Source: Archegozetes longisetosus
Taxonomy: Eukaryota; Arthropoda; Arachnida; Sarcoptiformes; Trhypochthoniidae
Length of the DNA stretch: 64,000 nucleotides
NCBI GenBank assembly: GCA_018873245.2
Contig: JAEMBT020000004.1
Span: forward strand, 8,349,073 to 8,413,072
Reading direction: 5' to 3'
Part shown: positions 15,274 through 29,023 of the stretch, one piece after another
How the letters are laid out: each line of letters starts with the position of its first letter
Position numbering within the stretch: position 1 is the first letter of the stretch
Position numbers and translations under genes: made by a program
Notes under the pieces: model-generated
Told to the model about the DNA's origin: nothing
What the model saw: the letters and a program-made list of their open reading frames with translations, nothing else
Database searches by the model: none

Positions 15274-15366
15274 GAGTTGAAGCTATGTTAGAGTTTGAGC
15301 TAGGTTAGAGTTGGAGCTATGTTTAAGTTGAGGCAACGTTAGAGTAGAAGTTAGGTTAGAGTAGAT
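15274..15366 (+). repeat. Degenerate GTTAGAGTTGGAGCTAG tandem repeat
   Basis: Five to six diverged head-to-tail copies of a 15-18 bp unit with core GTTAGAGT. Several copies read TTAGGTTAGAG or AGGTTAGAG, so the unit superficially resembles the arthropod telomere motif TTAGG, but it is not a clean telomeric array. Confidence 0.65.
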
Positions 15367-16865
15367 GAAAAGTTAAGTTAGTTGCCTGAATGGCTATTAA
15401 GTATTAGAAATGGACTAAAAGAATATTGCGTAGTAGGAATATTATGTCTCGACTTATGACATGAACCGCATTACTAGCACTGCTAATATGGTTGTAAGCT
15501 TCCGATATACAGGAAGTGGACCCTACGATCAAAACAGAATGAATTACATGGAGAAGTAACATATATAATATATTGTATTAATGGCTCTCTCCCTTTCAAA
15601 CTTATGTATTGCAATCCATTTCGAATCAAACTTAAGTGCAATAGACTTGAAAGAAAAAGGAAATAATCTAAAAAACTAGTCATCAGAGTCTCTTCTATAT
15701 TCATCATTAATAGATATGTTTGGGTTTAGTTTTGCGATAAAAACAAGTCGGTAACACAAATAATAATATACTTTTAAAGATTTAATTGTCTGACAAATTT
15801 ATTTAGCGAATATCATCATCAATCATATCCAATACCAAACTCCAACTTATTTAATCACAAATTCTTATGGAATATTCTTTAAGGAGAACAACGGATAATT
15901 AATCAGAAGTAGCAATTGCAGAATTGCAAGTCTAATGCGTATACAAAAGTTAAGACTAATATTAAAAATAGGCAATCGTTTGAATTGAACGTTTCGTCAC
16001 TATCGCATATTTTCAGACGTGTCAATCTTGGGTTTCTCAAGGGGATTAAGTGTACGCGATGTGCCAATGCGTACGGAGGCCAAAATTGAAAATTCCTGAC
16101 AAATCAAAATGCTATTTGAAGAGAAAGCTCACAACCCGGCAGGGATTCATATTGGATCGACACTTCAGCTAATCCGACACACACTGCAGGTACTGAATAA
16201 GTTTGTGTACATTTGTGTTTGAATGCTCCCAGAATTAACAAATATATAACTTTTATGTATTTATACTGATAAATATATGAAATCGTCAGTTCTATATAAC
16301 TTATAAATACATACATAGCGCCAAAATTGTTGCCATTTAAATGAGGCATTAAAATGTTAATATTGAACACAACGACTTATTTTATGCATAAATATAGCAA
16401 TAAAAATGACCAAAACATACAAATTTGAATATTTCGAAACTACAGAAATACTTATGACAGTAATGTAGGGAAAATGTGAGCCTTAAGTTAGAGCATAGTT
16501 GAGATATAACAAAAGAATTTATTATCTTTGAAACACATTTTTGGAAAATGTTGTAACAGTTTTGCACACATTTTTATCCGAACTCGATTTTTTGATGTTT
16601 GCCTCCGAGCTTTTCTAGCATTAGAGAGACATGTTTTGTCATCATTTTAAAAACTTCACAGCAATTCTTCCAGTAGTCTATCGAGAAAAATGTGTGCACA
16701 CAATACACATGAATAAGACAGACGCAGTTCATGTGTTTTTGATGGTTGATGGAAAAAGGGGCGATCGATCAACGAACCAAACAAGAAAACCATCATTGAG
16801 AGAATCAAAGAGAGAGACAATAGAGAGAAAGAGACCAAACTATACGAGGATAAAGAGAGAACAGA

Positions 16866-16867
<2 letters not shown>

Positions 16868-16894
<27 letters not shown>
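16868..16894 (+). repeat. (GA)13 microsatellite in a purine-rich tract
   Basis: A GA run at the 3' end of a roughly 100-bp purine-rich stretch (about 16790-16905) with many GAGAGA words. Confidence 0.95.
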
Positions 16895-16896
<2 letters not shown>

Positions 16897-19706
16897 AGAG
16901 ATTGGTTTGGTTTGCATATAGAATCGGAACAACTAATGCCGATATGGAGTATTGGTCACACGTTAGTAATACACTGAAACTGAGTACACGTGCGATTCGG
17001 AGCACCCATCGAGATGATGCACGTATGCAGGCTTTATATAGTGAACACTCGCAAAGATTTGCTGATTTTTTTTAATGCAAACTCAGCAAAATAGTCTATC
17101 AGCTGCTTATCAATAATAGAGTGGATGAAAAATCAATTAAAACTGTTATTGAAACATTACTCGAGTCCTAGAATATTTGATTTAATACATGATTAGAGTG
17201 ATAAGTCAACTTTGAAACTGAGTACAAGTGCGTCCATTTAAGAGCCATATGAATGAGTTAGTCCTGTGAAGTGTCAAAGGTTGTGACAAACAGTCTGGTG
17301 CTCGTTTACGCATTTTAAAGTTCAAGACATAACAAGACAAAGAATAAATTGTTTGCTGCATATGCGCGTACTTTATAACAAAAGGTAAGAGTTAGACGCA
17401 GGTGTCGTATTATTTGGGACTTTGGGTCACGCAGAGAGAGTCCCCTAAATATATTTAGAAATATATGCCTCAGTTCCCCATCATCTCAACTTTCCATTCA
17501 TTCAACTTTGTTAAGCACCAAAAGTAAAGAAGGATAAAAGAAGGTCCTATTGTCCTCTGCACCAGGATTTATGCCAAGTAAAGCGGTAGACATCGTAAAC
17601 AACTTGAAGAACGCAAATCAGTGCTACAGTATAGCGATCACTGATATATTTTCTCAAAGAAACACAAACCTTACCTTCAAATAGGAGACGAATGCATTGA
17701 AACTTCCGCTAGATTTTCAAGACTTATAAGATGAAAAGCATACTTATCAGCAGAAAAAGAGCGCTATGTAACAAATTTTCAATATCTCAATAGAAATAAG
17801 TAGACATGCATTGTTTGCCTAAGTATAAGTTATATTTTTTTAACTCAAGAAGAACTGAAATATTTAATTAATATTCGACTTGCATTTACCAAAAGTATAA
17901 CGAGTGCACAAAACCATAATTTGTAATTAGCCATCGAGTTATTATTTGAAAAAATAGCAAAATTCTAACCAATAGACCAGAAGCAATACTTCTAGAAGTG
18001 GATTGAGTAACATGACTAATAAGGTTCTTCAACAATTTGAGTTTCTTATTTGGCATCAGCATCACATTAGCATCATATTGAACCAATTTTCAGACCAACA
18101 GAGCATATTAGAAGGAGGGCACGACTCCCTACTGATCAACCTTCAGCTAATGAAGTCATTTTTGTTGGGAAATCCGCAACGGGATGCCTAACAGAATGAG
18201 ATGCAGGCTGAAGATGAGGATCGAGTGAGAGATGCAGTTAGAGTTGTAGAAGGAATCAAATGCAGAGATGTAGTCATACATTTGAAATGACTCTATGCGA
18301 GTATTGAAAGCATCGACAAAAGCAGCCGATTTATAATTGCAAAGAGGAAACGCATTCAAACCAGAACAGCATGAACTAAGGCCTGATCTGATGTACTAAT
18401 ATTGTGCACCATTTGCTAAATTCTGGTTAGCAAAAAGCCATTTAGAGACACCGAGAGTGTTGTGTCTTCTCTCAGTTTTGGTTTATATTTTAGAAGCATT
18501 TGTTTCAATGAGAAATTGGTCGAAGAGAGTGACATAGTTTGGATTGAATACACGAATCCATAAGGAAACAGAGCGACAATAGGAGTTGTATTGATTTCAG
18601 TTATGGAGTTATGGTAATCGATATGAAGTGCAGTACATATTATCGGTATAGACATTTGGCGTAGAATCACTAACCGCTGCATTATTATTGATATTTGTTC
18701 CCCTCATCTCCTTCAGTGTTAATGGAAAGCATAGCGATAAAACAGGAGTTAGTATTGAAAAAGCGTAACAAATATTTTAGTAATAGCAGGTGAATCAATC
18801 AATAGACTAATAACTCGGGCCATTCAATACAAGTTAGAAGAAAGGTTTACCTATGATTATAAGAGTTGACTGCTTATACTACTTATATATAACTTATATT
18901 GTATTTATAACAAAAATGGCATAGCAGCATGAAATGTTGGGTTCAGTTCACCTATAGCTGCCATGTAGTTGGATGTAAGCCTGCGTTTCTGTTCCTGCTA
19001 GACTTGGTTACTCTGCTATTGGTATGCCACTACAGCAGGGCGTTCGATAAGAAACAACCAACTAAAGAGATTGAACGCACCAGCCAAAGGCCTGCCTTTG
19101 ATAATTTATGTGTCGCATAAATACTTCAGCTTCCGTCCAAACGCTGTATTTAGTTCTAACTAAATGCTTTTCTATCACCTCTACTAACATCAACTTAACC
19201 ATCAGGTAATTGAACAGTTTTAGCTAATTCGCTCCTATCTAAGCGCCACTACAAATATCCAATTTTATTCCATTCAATAAGGCATTTAAACGCATTTTCA
19301 ATTTTAGGCACAAACAATTGTAAATAATCTAATCACAGAACAATCAGTGCAATCATATGACTTGACTGTTGAGTTTGAATATTTCTAATAAGTTGTAGTG
19401 GAATGAAGTTTAGGGCATCAATAGTTTAGTTGGTATTGAATAGCCAATAAAGCTAACATTAACTCGAATATTGTTAAGTAGAGAAGTACTGAATAGCAAC
19501 ATCAATAAATCAACTCTATATTTATGCTTATATTTACAGAAGTGACTATAAAAAGCCATTGACTACTCTTCATAATACTGGCCACAAATAAACTGAAAGA
19601 GATTAAAAATTTAAATACACTGACATTGAAAGCAGTAGTAGAGACCTATTGATAGATTCTAAAGAAAGTCAGGTATCAAATCAGTGTGGATCTCAATATT
19701 CACAAT

Positions 19707-19727
19707 AGAGAGAGAGAGAGAGAGAGC
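19707..19727 (+). repeat. (AG)10 microsatellite
   Basis: A short perfect AG run on the + strand. Confidence 0.95.
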
Positions 19728-22700
19728 TTGAATGCAATTGCAAACTTAAACACTCGCTATTGGTATTGGCCTTTTTGCTTAATGTTCACATCTTTAGTAT
19801 ATGTGTACTGAACACTCAAATCAAACCCAAACAGCTAGCGCTAGACCTTGCCGAAACACAATCATAAATTCTTTTATTTGGGACAATCACACGTTTTATT
19901 GTCACATACAATCAGAATAAAGGCTTTTCACGTGTTTTGTATAATGTGGTGGTTTATAAGCTCGATAACTAAAAAGAAGTGATGATTAGGCCAATGGCAC
20001 GCATGCACTGACTAAATGAACTAATTGACTGACATATACCAATTATGCCATATTGAGACGCAAATTACATTTGCATACAAAATACATAATCATTATCATA
20101 ATAACTTGTAATCACATGAAAATCACACTTTCGTTCTCCCACTGAAGTGACTGGCGAGCTATTACCTCCATTTGTTTACCTGCTTTTGCAAATTACTAAT
20201 GAAGCTAAGCTGGATTTTTACGGATAACTAAACTAGATGAAGATTATTGTTATTAGGACAGTAATGCACATATACTAGCGGTTGAACTAACGATTCTCCC
20301 ATTTTTCCTGTAGTGTAGAGCTGAGTCTGATTTCCTTTCTCACGGTTGAAACCAGAGTTGAAACCAGTCGTGTTCACTATAGATTCTCTGAGAAATGTTC
20401 ACTACTGTATATTTCATTCTTTACCCGACATATTCTACTCTCTATGCTTCTAATAATTATATTTCAAAATTGAATAGTAGTTCAATTAAGTCATTTGTGT
20501 CATTATAAATAATTGGCCTTTTTATCAAATAAGTCAAAATTACTAATTTCTTGCAAAAGTCAACTATTTTTGCGATTCACTCAAAATATTGAGGCCATCA
20601 AAATGCCATAAAGTATGAAACATTTGACAGAAAGTGAAAAACGGTAATCATTTTGATCTATCATTAAAATGTTGAGAATAAAACAGTTTGCTTTGCTTAA
20701 GCAGGTATTAAACTATGTGTGAGTTACGTTCATAGAGAGTGTGTTTATCAAAATTTGATTCACTATTTCAATGAGAACAGAGTTTATAAATATTTATTGA
20801 AATGCAAGCATAATGTATGAAAAAATAACACAAAATAACACTTTCCACTGTAGACTTTCAAAACCAGTCCTAACATTATTTAGAAATGTTCTCCAAAGCG
20901 AATTAAGAGTAACCAATTCTCACAATAAACTTATGAAAATCATTTAGGGCTATGACAAGCAAAGCCTAATATAATACTGGGCTTCAAATGAATAATAAAT
21001 GATTGTGATCCACAATAATGAACTACTACTGCCCTTTCGATGTGCGATACAGTAGTCGAGCGCCTATTCAGACCTCACATAACAAAGTGAATAATATTAT
21101 ATATTGTGCTGACGAGTCAGCTTTGAATAAAAAACATAAAGCTATATGAAATCGAAATTCATATGAAAACTTATACAGCAGTCAGTGTTACGACATAGAA
21201 CTGAAGGCAATTTATTTTGACATAACCTAAGTTGAAATGGATGTTTAAGAAAATTAAACAAAATTTTCGAGTGTCTAAGACAGACAGGTCGGCACCTTAG
21301 CTTCAGAGCTAACATCACGAATCGGCTGTCATTGAAGCACGACAATTCTCAATAGAGGAAACTAAATTACAGACTTATTCCTTTTGGGATTTGCTATTGT
21401 GTGAACTAAATCCTAGCGTTTATTAAACTCAATTTGTTCTTCAATTATAGTTGGCCTTAGGTATAAATCTGCAACTTCTTGCTTATAGGGTGGTCGCTCT
21501 TCTAAACTCCAACACTTAAATTGGTCTTTCATTGGCCTCCCATGAAATCAGTTCTAATGTTAACAACAAAAATGGCAAAAATTACAAGTCTTACATCATT
21601 CAAGTAATTGGTTGAAATAGGTTTCACTATAATTATACTTTTTTATTACTCATCCGCAAATACGCGGATTTTAGTCCTCAAAAGACTTCAACTGTTTTTC
21701 GTTTCGTTTGATTTGCAGTTCAGGCAATAGGAATATCCAGTTTTATAAAGTTTATAAATTTCATTCAATACAATTATTCCTCTGCTCAGGCCTACTGTTA
21801 TAAACTTTCAAACAGAAATCTTCTAATGATTAAGTCCGAACGAAGTTTATGTTGTTATAGCACGAAACTATTGTTTTCTGTAAACATCAAATTGGCAACT
21901 ATTTCAAACGAGTTATTTTAGAAAGGTTTCAGTTCAAAAATACATCTATTGCTCAAAAGCTAAAGTATAATCAATTTTGTGTAAAATATGATTCAAATAA
22001 GTTTTACATTATTCCAAATAAACTATCAATTACTTTAATCATTATTCTCCTTAAGTCATTTTCAATCAAATAATTTTTAGATAAAATACTTTTAATCAAT
22101 CCATTATATAGCGATTGAAATTTGAAACAAACATTTTGCAAACAATGCAATCAAATTTCTATAAATCATATCTAAGGGTATTATTGAATAGTGTGAATAG
22201 CATAATGAAGTTAGAAATTAGTTCATTAACACTATCGCTAATACAAGTTGTCATTGAATAGAAATTGAGTGCATTTTGTTTAAAGCCTCTGACACAACCG
22301 TAGCCGGATTTGATTTGGTGGCCAATCAAAGTCTCAATTTGAATGCTCAGATTTCTAGTGACAGGCGCTAATCAATATTAAAATGTCTGTTAATTTCTTA
22401 TCAAATCTTTCGCTTATGTTTACCAATAAAAAATCGATTAACGCATCGAATAAACACAGTTTCAGAGTTTTTAGCAATATTTCATTTTCAGTACAAACCT
22501 ATACCTAAATTTTGAAACAATCTCTGGGGGGCTTTAGTCCACTATTCCTCCTGCTGCTACAGCTGTGGCCGTACATAGAAATCAAAGCCTAACTCTCAAG
22601 TTCGAAGATTGTTACGAGAAAAACTAAAACTTGACCTTCTTATGAAATTTATTTTATTTTTATGGATATTAATGTTAAGCAGCTTTGTTTTTCAACTAAT

Positions 22701-23483
22701 CATTCATGATTTATGAATGGCGTAACTTTTGCACAATTTTTTTAATTCAATGAAAATCTAGAAAAATTGCACCGAAAGTATTGGAACGTATCTCGACATC
22801 TATTGAGTGTTTTACAAATTTATGAATACTTATTGCAACTTATAAATTAAGTTTTTCATCAACACATTCAATGCAAACCATTCATAACTGAGATTTTTCA
22901 AATAAGACTAAATCATATTTTAGATTTAGTTAATCTGAGAATTAATTGAAAATTTGAGCTCATTTTTGGAGAACATGTACGTATTGAAACATAGACAATA
23001 ATATTTTTATTAAATAAGTTATTAAATTAATTGATTGCAATCAATGGAAATAACCTAAAATATTTTCAAGTTTTTCAAACATATTAAATCGTTATATTCT
23101 TAATGAAAATGTGCTTCAAATAAGATAACTTGAGTCATAAACTTCTCAAGTTTTTGGAGTATTAGATACTGAGTCGCCATCTACAGAGTTAAGTACAAAC
23201 AAGTTGCACTTATAGGCATTAGATGTCGCTTTGCGTAATTACATTACTTCTAATATTTGACTTAACTTTCAAACTTTCACTTTCATTCCTGTCATTCCAA
23301 TATGAAAGTATTGAACGCAGTATTAAGGAAAATCTATCGTAACTAACAGAATCAAGTTATTAAAGAATAAAAGATTGTTTCGAGTCAAATATTTAATAAA
23401 ATAATATCTTCAATTCTATAATATTTTGCGATAAATAAAGTAGTATAAAGTTGTAGACAAACAAGTTGATATTATGTAGACTT

Positions 23484-23704
23484 AAAAACTTGACAACCAT
23501 CGACAACAACCAGAAATGACATGCTGTTATGAAGTGCTTTCCATCAGGCAATAATATAGACGAGATATTAAGAAACTTATCTCACGTTCAATATAGTTAC
23601 GAAAGCAAACTAGAAATCAAATTTACAACAAATTGATGCGCACCGCAGGAAGATTTATATAGGAACGATCTTTTTTTTGTTACTACCACGAATTGTCAAG
23701 TTTT
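23484..23704 (+). mobile_element. Unnamed TIR element (MITE-like), copy 1
   Basis: The left end begins AAAACTTGACAACCATCG and the right end, read on the - strand, begins AAAACTTGACAATTCGTGG, so the ends form an imperfect terminal inverted repeat of about 25 bp. The 221-bp interior can be aligned by eye with copies 2 and 3; shared blocks include AGAAATCAAATTTA and AAATTGATGCGCACC. There is no coding capacity. The superfamily cannot be assigned from the sequence alone. Confidence 0.75.
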
Positions 23705-24382
23705 CATGTCTAATCTTATGCGTGTAAACATGTTTGACACAATCATTATGTAGTTTTGAAAATACTTTCAGATCTAGTATTAAGTGAAAACGAAATTTTT
23801 GATAACTTTAGTTCGCATTCAAGAATTAGACAATTGCTATGAATAACAAATTGAATCTAATTATTGACATAATGTAGTGAATTTTTTGGGAAACTGAACA
23901 AATTGTTTGAGACTACGAATAGATTTAATGCAGTGAGGAATGTATTGATTTGTTTATAATAAAAAGATAATAATAGCAGTAGTATTGATGAAAGCGTTTT
24001 TGTTCTCTGTTCAACACTTTTCAATTAGCATATATTTAAGCTTTTATGCGATCATAAAGTTAAAAATAACGCGATAAACCTTTAGTAATGTTTCTGTTCA
24101 TACATTTATATCATCAAATGTACGAACAACTTCGATTTTTCCCATTTGATCACTATATCTTCATTTAGAGACTCAACGAACTATTTGCTTAAAATTGATG
24201 ATAAAATAAGCAAAAGAGTCAATGGCTTGTAGTGACGTGAACCAAAATTAATTAGAATTTAGCGCATAAAAGCCAATAGAGTTGAGCCTTCAAGTAAACC
24301 AAAGTTATCAATTGTTATTCAATTGAAAGTTATATATCGTTTACAATTGCATTCTACAAATCAACTCTTTTGATACACTCAA

Positions 24383-24575
24383 AAAACCTAATAATCGTCG
24401 ATAGCAATCAGAAGTGATGGCTTGTCATGGAACGCTTTGTTAGACCATAATAAGTGAGACATTTAGAAACTTATAGTAATTAGAAATCAAATTTAGCAAC
24501 AAATCGACGCACATCACAAAGAGATTGACATAGCAACGGCCTTTTATCTTATTGCTATCAAGGACTGTTAAGTTT
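24383..24575 (+). mobile_element. Unnamed TIR element (MITE-like), copy 2
   Basis: Same orientation as copy 1. The left end reads AACCTAATAATCGTCGATAG and the right end, on the - strand, reads AAACTTAACAGTCCTTGATA. Interior blocks GAAATCAAATTTAGCAAC and CGACGCACATCACAAAG match copy 1 at homologous positions. It is directly followed by a 24-bp perfect palindrome. Confidence 0.75.
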
Positions 24576-24595
24576 CCAACTGCGCAGTTGGAAAC
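24572..24595. repeat. 24-bp perfect palindrome
   Basis: The sequence is its own reverse complement over 24 bp, centred on CTGCGCAG with arms GTTTCCAA / TTGGAAAC. It overlaps the right edge of TIR element copy 2. It could be a cruciform-prone junction or the end of a second inserted element. Confidence 0.9.
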
Positions 24596-25350
24596 AAAGT
24601 TTTGTTTTGATAAATCCAGAAAGGATGAATAAAGAACAAATTTTGAAGGGCTTGTTTACTCGTTTAGTCTGGATTTGAAAATTGGAAGTCTTATAAAATG
24701 TTTCATAAATGAATGCTAGTTGATTCCTTGCTTCATGATCTGTGCGCATCAGTTCGATATTCGTGATAAAAGGAGAAGTAGGTTTAGTTGACATTGTAGT
24801 TGGTTTTATTTACGCATCGTCTAAGTAAAAAGGAATCATGTTCTACATTCAAGTCTACACGAGTTTAAAACGTCTTCAATTTAGATCAAAACTTTTACCA
24901 GTCTTACTATACCGATAATATATACTTACTATGCTTTTATATTAGGTTAAGGTGATGGACTAGGGTTTAAGTGATTAATGTTGGTTCCACAAGTCAAACA
25001 CATGACTCCCTAATACCTAAATTGAACGCCAATAAAACCAACCGCAACGTGAACATTTACCCGAGAACTAGAAGTCTCTAACTGTACAACTAGTTCACAG
25101 TAACGTGTTTTTAATAATTCTGATGATTGGGCTTTCCGAGATTCAAACGCATTATTTCATATTCAACTGTAATGCTCATTGTCATATTTGAAGGCCCAAA
25201 AAATTAACATAAATAAAAATTTAAGTCTTTCTGACAAATATTAATTTGTTTCTATGAGTTACTTAGATTGTTTGCAATGTTTATACGATTGCATATTTTG
25301 AATACAAACTCAGATGTTAGATCAATGGTTTGATTTGAAACTCCAATTAT

Positions 25351-25453
25351 TATAGTAATACCTTCGTGTAACTAGTCTCCTTGTAGTGAATCTTCGATAT
25401 AGCCAATGCAATATCCAGTCCCCAGCAACTCACTATACCGAGGTATTACTGTA
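25351..25453 (+). mobile_element. pogo/Tigger-like MITE, copy A
   Basis: The left end reads TATAGTAATACCTTCGTGTA and the right end, on the - strand, reads TACAGTAATACCTCGGTATA. This CAGTAATACCTCG-type terminus with TA flanks is the style of pogo/Tigger-group elements (family knowledge). It is 103 bp long and non-coding. Related copies lie at 37136-37284 and 63422-63598. Confidence 0.7.
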
Positions 25454-28400
25454 TTATCGTGAACCTGATTCTGATTGAGCCTTTTATTCTGGAAATCTAG
25501 GTTTTTATAGTTTTTATCATTACATTCAAGCCCAAGTAATTGAGAAAATTGTTTATTTAATTTCCGCTTAGCTTAGTATTTCAATTCTGAGTTCATGGTA
25601 AAACGATATGAATTGAAATTTTCAAATCAAAGTATGAAGGAAATAATTAAAACCTTATTATAATGTCTACTGATTTGTGCATTGACTTATTTCAATGAAA
25701 TAGTTTTTAAATATGAAATTAGTTTGTAATTTGATAAACACAGCAATGAAGTGGAAAATATAATTTAAAATTTATAACCTTAATTAAAGCGAGTTAATAG
25801 ATCATCTATTGGTTATGAGCCTTTGTTTGGAAACCCTGTTTTATTTTATATTGCTTCATTGATTCTTATTAAAGTTCAGCTACCTATTCATGATAAACAA
25901 TAAATTCGCTTTAATTACTCTCTCATCAGAATTGAATATTTGAATCGAAATTCTAGTTTATTCAAATGTTCAACCACAAGGCCATATTTTATGGCAACTT
26001 ATAATTTTATCAGAAGCAAACATAGATTACTTTTACCGAAAGTCAGATTTACGATTGGCTTATAGTAAAAATTAGTCTCTAAATAATTGCTTGACAGTTC
26101 AATACGACAATTCTTAAACTGTTCGTTGAATTGAGGTCTTAAGTAATTTCAAGTCTCTTTTAACACTTATAGTTAAGGTAAAAAATATTACTTTATCGGT
26201 CGATTTTCTTAAAGCCTTTGTAATTCAAATTGTGACCATGAAGTTAGTCATTCATGTCTGTTCTCTAGTCAACCGTAGTTCTCATCTATCACTTTTTTAG
26301 TTTTAGTTTGTTGTGTTTCTGATATTGTTGCCGTACCAGCTCCTATTTTCAGCTCAGTTTTGCTCAAGTTTCAAATCCTGTTAAACTTTACTGTTCTTAA
26401 GCATAGGGTAACTGGGGTTTTATATGAGCTCAGTTTATCTTATAAAATTATTGACAAAAAAACGAGACACACAGTCTAACTAAAGCCTCATCTTCTACCC
26501 TCTTGCATAATTTTCAGTTTCACCTTTTCTTTTTATCGTAAAAATAAGTTTCAAAACAAACAATAGTTACGAATAGTTACTGTGAGTGAAGTGAAGCATG
26601 GCTCAAGTTTCTGAATCTCACAGTTGAGCTGAACTTTTATGTTACTAGATCTGAAAGATACTTATTCAGGCTTTACTTCTGGGTAAGGGATGATATTGTT
26701 GAGTCTGGCTTTGCTACGAGTGGCTACGCCTCTCTAAATTAGCTTATTTTTATAATCAATTTGGTTTGGTTAATACGAGCGCTCGACGCAACAATATTAG
26801 CTTCATTCCGAAGTAAAACTGCGTTTAGACTAAAATCATATCTTTTTCTGTCAAATTGAATACATATAAAAGTGAAAAAGAGTGTTCCCTCTCCTGCCTC
26901 CCCTTCCGTCCATAAACAATCGATAAAAGGAGTGAAATCAATTGATTTACGTCATTAGTTATAATTGACTTTAGATAATAGCTTTGTTTAGAATTATTTT
27001 GACTGAATTTTATAAAATAATAGACCAGTTCATTCAATCTAAAGTTAAGAAAAACTCTAACAAAGAACTAGAGTTGACTTCTTATAAAGATTTTGAAAGA
27101 TTATGAAATCTGAAAAAGTAATGAAAGGCAGTAGTATTTAAAAGAAAATTTGATCTGTATTTTCATCACAAACACACAAATACTTTGAATGGCGAGAGTA
27201 TGAAATAAATGTAAGCTCAGAATAGAATGAAAACCTAAACTGAAAAGTCTATGAGCAAGTCATGAATTCATAGAGTTGAAGATCAAAAGACCGATTTTAT
27301 CACATACGCAGAGCATTGAAAAGAGTAAATACGAGCTGAACTTTGAGCATAGCTGTGGGTGCTTTCAATAGGATGGAGAAGCCATTGAAAACTTGCAAGT
27401 CTGAGGACTTGTTCTATTGAAAATTTTGAAATCCTAAACTCTTTCAAGTCAACTATACCGAAACTCGTATCAACAAAATTCAAATAAATCAATTTGACCT
27501 ATTCTTACCATTTAATTAAGATTTTCTCAACAATCACTTGAATAAATATATCTGCAAATTTGACTCCTAGTTCCTATTCTAAGTATAACATAAGTTAGTG
27601 ATCAGATGCTAAGTTTTGAGCTCAGCTTAGATTTGGTTGAGGTCGAGCTTAGATTTAGTTGAAACTGATATTAGACTTGGTGTTCATTCGATTATTTGTA
27701 ACATAATAGATGGGCCCAGTACAGAGAATAATACATATTCATATGTCACTTGAATGCAAAAGATTTATATTTTGGCTCGAATAATACTTATCCTTCCCTA
27801 AGTTAACACTACCTATTCTAGAATTATAATATGGTTTTGTAAGGCATCATCAAAAAGTCGATGCTTTTGTCAATCTTCACAAAAGGATCCATAGTTCGAG
27901 CATTAGCTCAAACTCTACAACTTCGATAAGTTTTTTCAATAAAGTCGTTTCGGGCTTAAGTAATATTAAACGTTGATTTTTCAACTTAACATCAGGTTAA
28001 TCGAAGGATTCAAATAGCTTAGAGTAATATTTATACATAATTAAATGCTAATCAACTAATTTTCGGATGAGTGGACGTTTCAACTATAATTGTTTCCTCA
28101 TTCGAATAGTTGTGTGACCGAAAAGTCCTGATTGCATAAACCAACTCATATGTTATTTGGATTTGTATAGAATAATGCATTTGTTATGGATTTGACTAAA
28201 AGTCGTCCGTAAAACGAGATTATTTCACAGTAATATTCATAAATTGGTGCAATTTTGCTCAGCTATTGATGTAAAGTTGATTTTTACAGCAAAAGCAGAT
28301 CTATTGCAACACATAATGCTTGACAACATTAATAGTTGATTGTGTGAAGTCCTTATCGGAATAACGCGTTTGTTAGCAGTTCTTTAGCGCGAAAAGCAAT

Positions 28401-28468
28401 ATATACTCATTCAAGTTCCAGAGCAAAGCATTTTCAGAGAAGTTGACGTTTTTCTATATGTCATTAAA

Positions 28469-28470
<2 letters not shown>

Positions 28471-28502
<32 letters not shown>
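28471..28502 (+). repeat. (GA)16 microsatellite
   Basis: A perfect GA run on the + strand, the last dinucleotide microsatellite of this kind in the window. Confidence 0.97.
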
Positions 28503-28506
<4 letters not shown>

Positions 28507-28796
28507 GAACAATGGAATGATGCATATATTAAGGTTGCGGCCAAATGCGAAATACGGTTAGTTACAAAAGAAAGCAGATGTGAAATATGAGTGCCTATCG
28601 ATTATAAAATGAATATATTATTTTGTAACTATGAATGAATTGCGCAAAAAATGAATTCATCACATAATAAAGAAAAGATCTTTTATGCAAAATAGAAAGA
28701 AACTTTCATTCAGTTAATAAAAGCAATGCATCACAATAAAGATCCAAATCTAAAAGTCATAATAATAATAACATTGTATTAGATAGTGGTGTATAG

Positions 28797-29023
28797 CTCG
28801 AAACTTAATAATCAGCGATAGTAACAAGAAAAGGGCTGTTGCTATGTCAACCTCCTAGTGATGCCCATCAATTTTTCCCCAAATCTGATTCCTAACTTTC
28901 TTTCATTACTATATTGAATATTCTATGAGTTTGTTAACATCTGAAGATACTATGACCTGATGGAAAGTATGACATCACGTGGCATGACATTTGGTTGCTA
29001 GCGCGGATTATTAAGTTGTCGAG
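28797..29023 (-). mobile_element. Unnamed TIR element (MITE-like), copy 3 (inverted)
   Basis: Inverted relative to copies 1 and 2. The left end reads CTCGAAACTTAATAATCAGC and the right end, on the - strand, CTCGACAACTTAATAATCCG, a good inverted repeat. The block GGGCTGTTGCTATGTCAACC is the reverse complement of the matching segment of copy 2, allowing mismatches. It is about 227 bp and non-coding. Confidence 0.75.
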
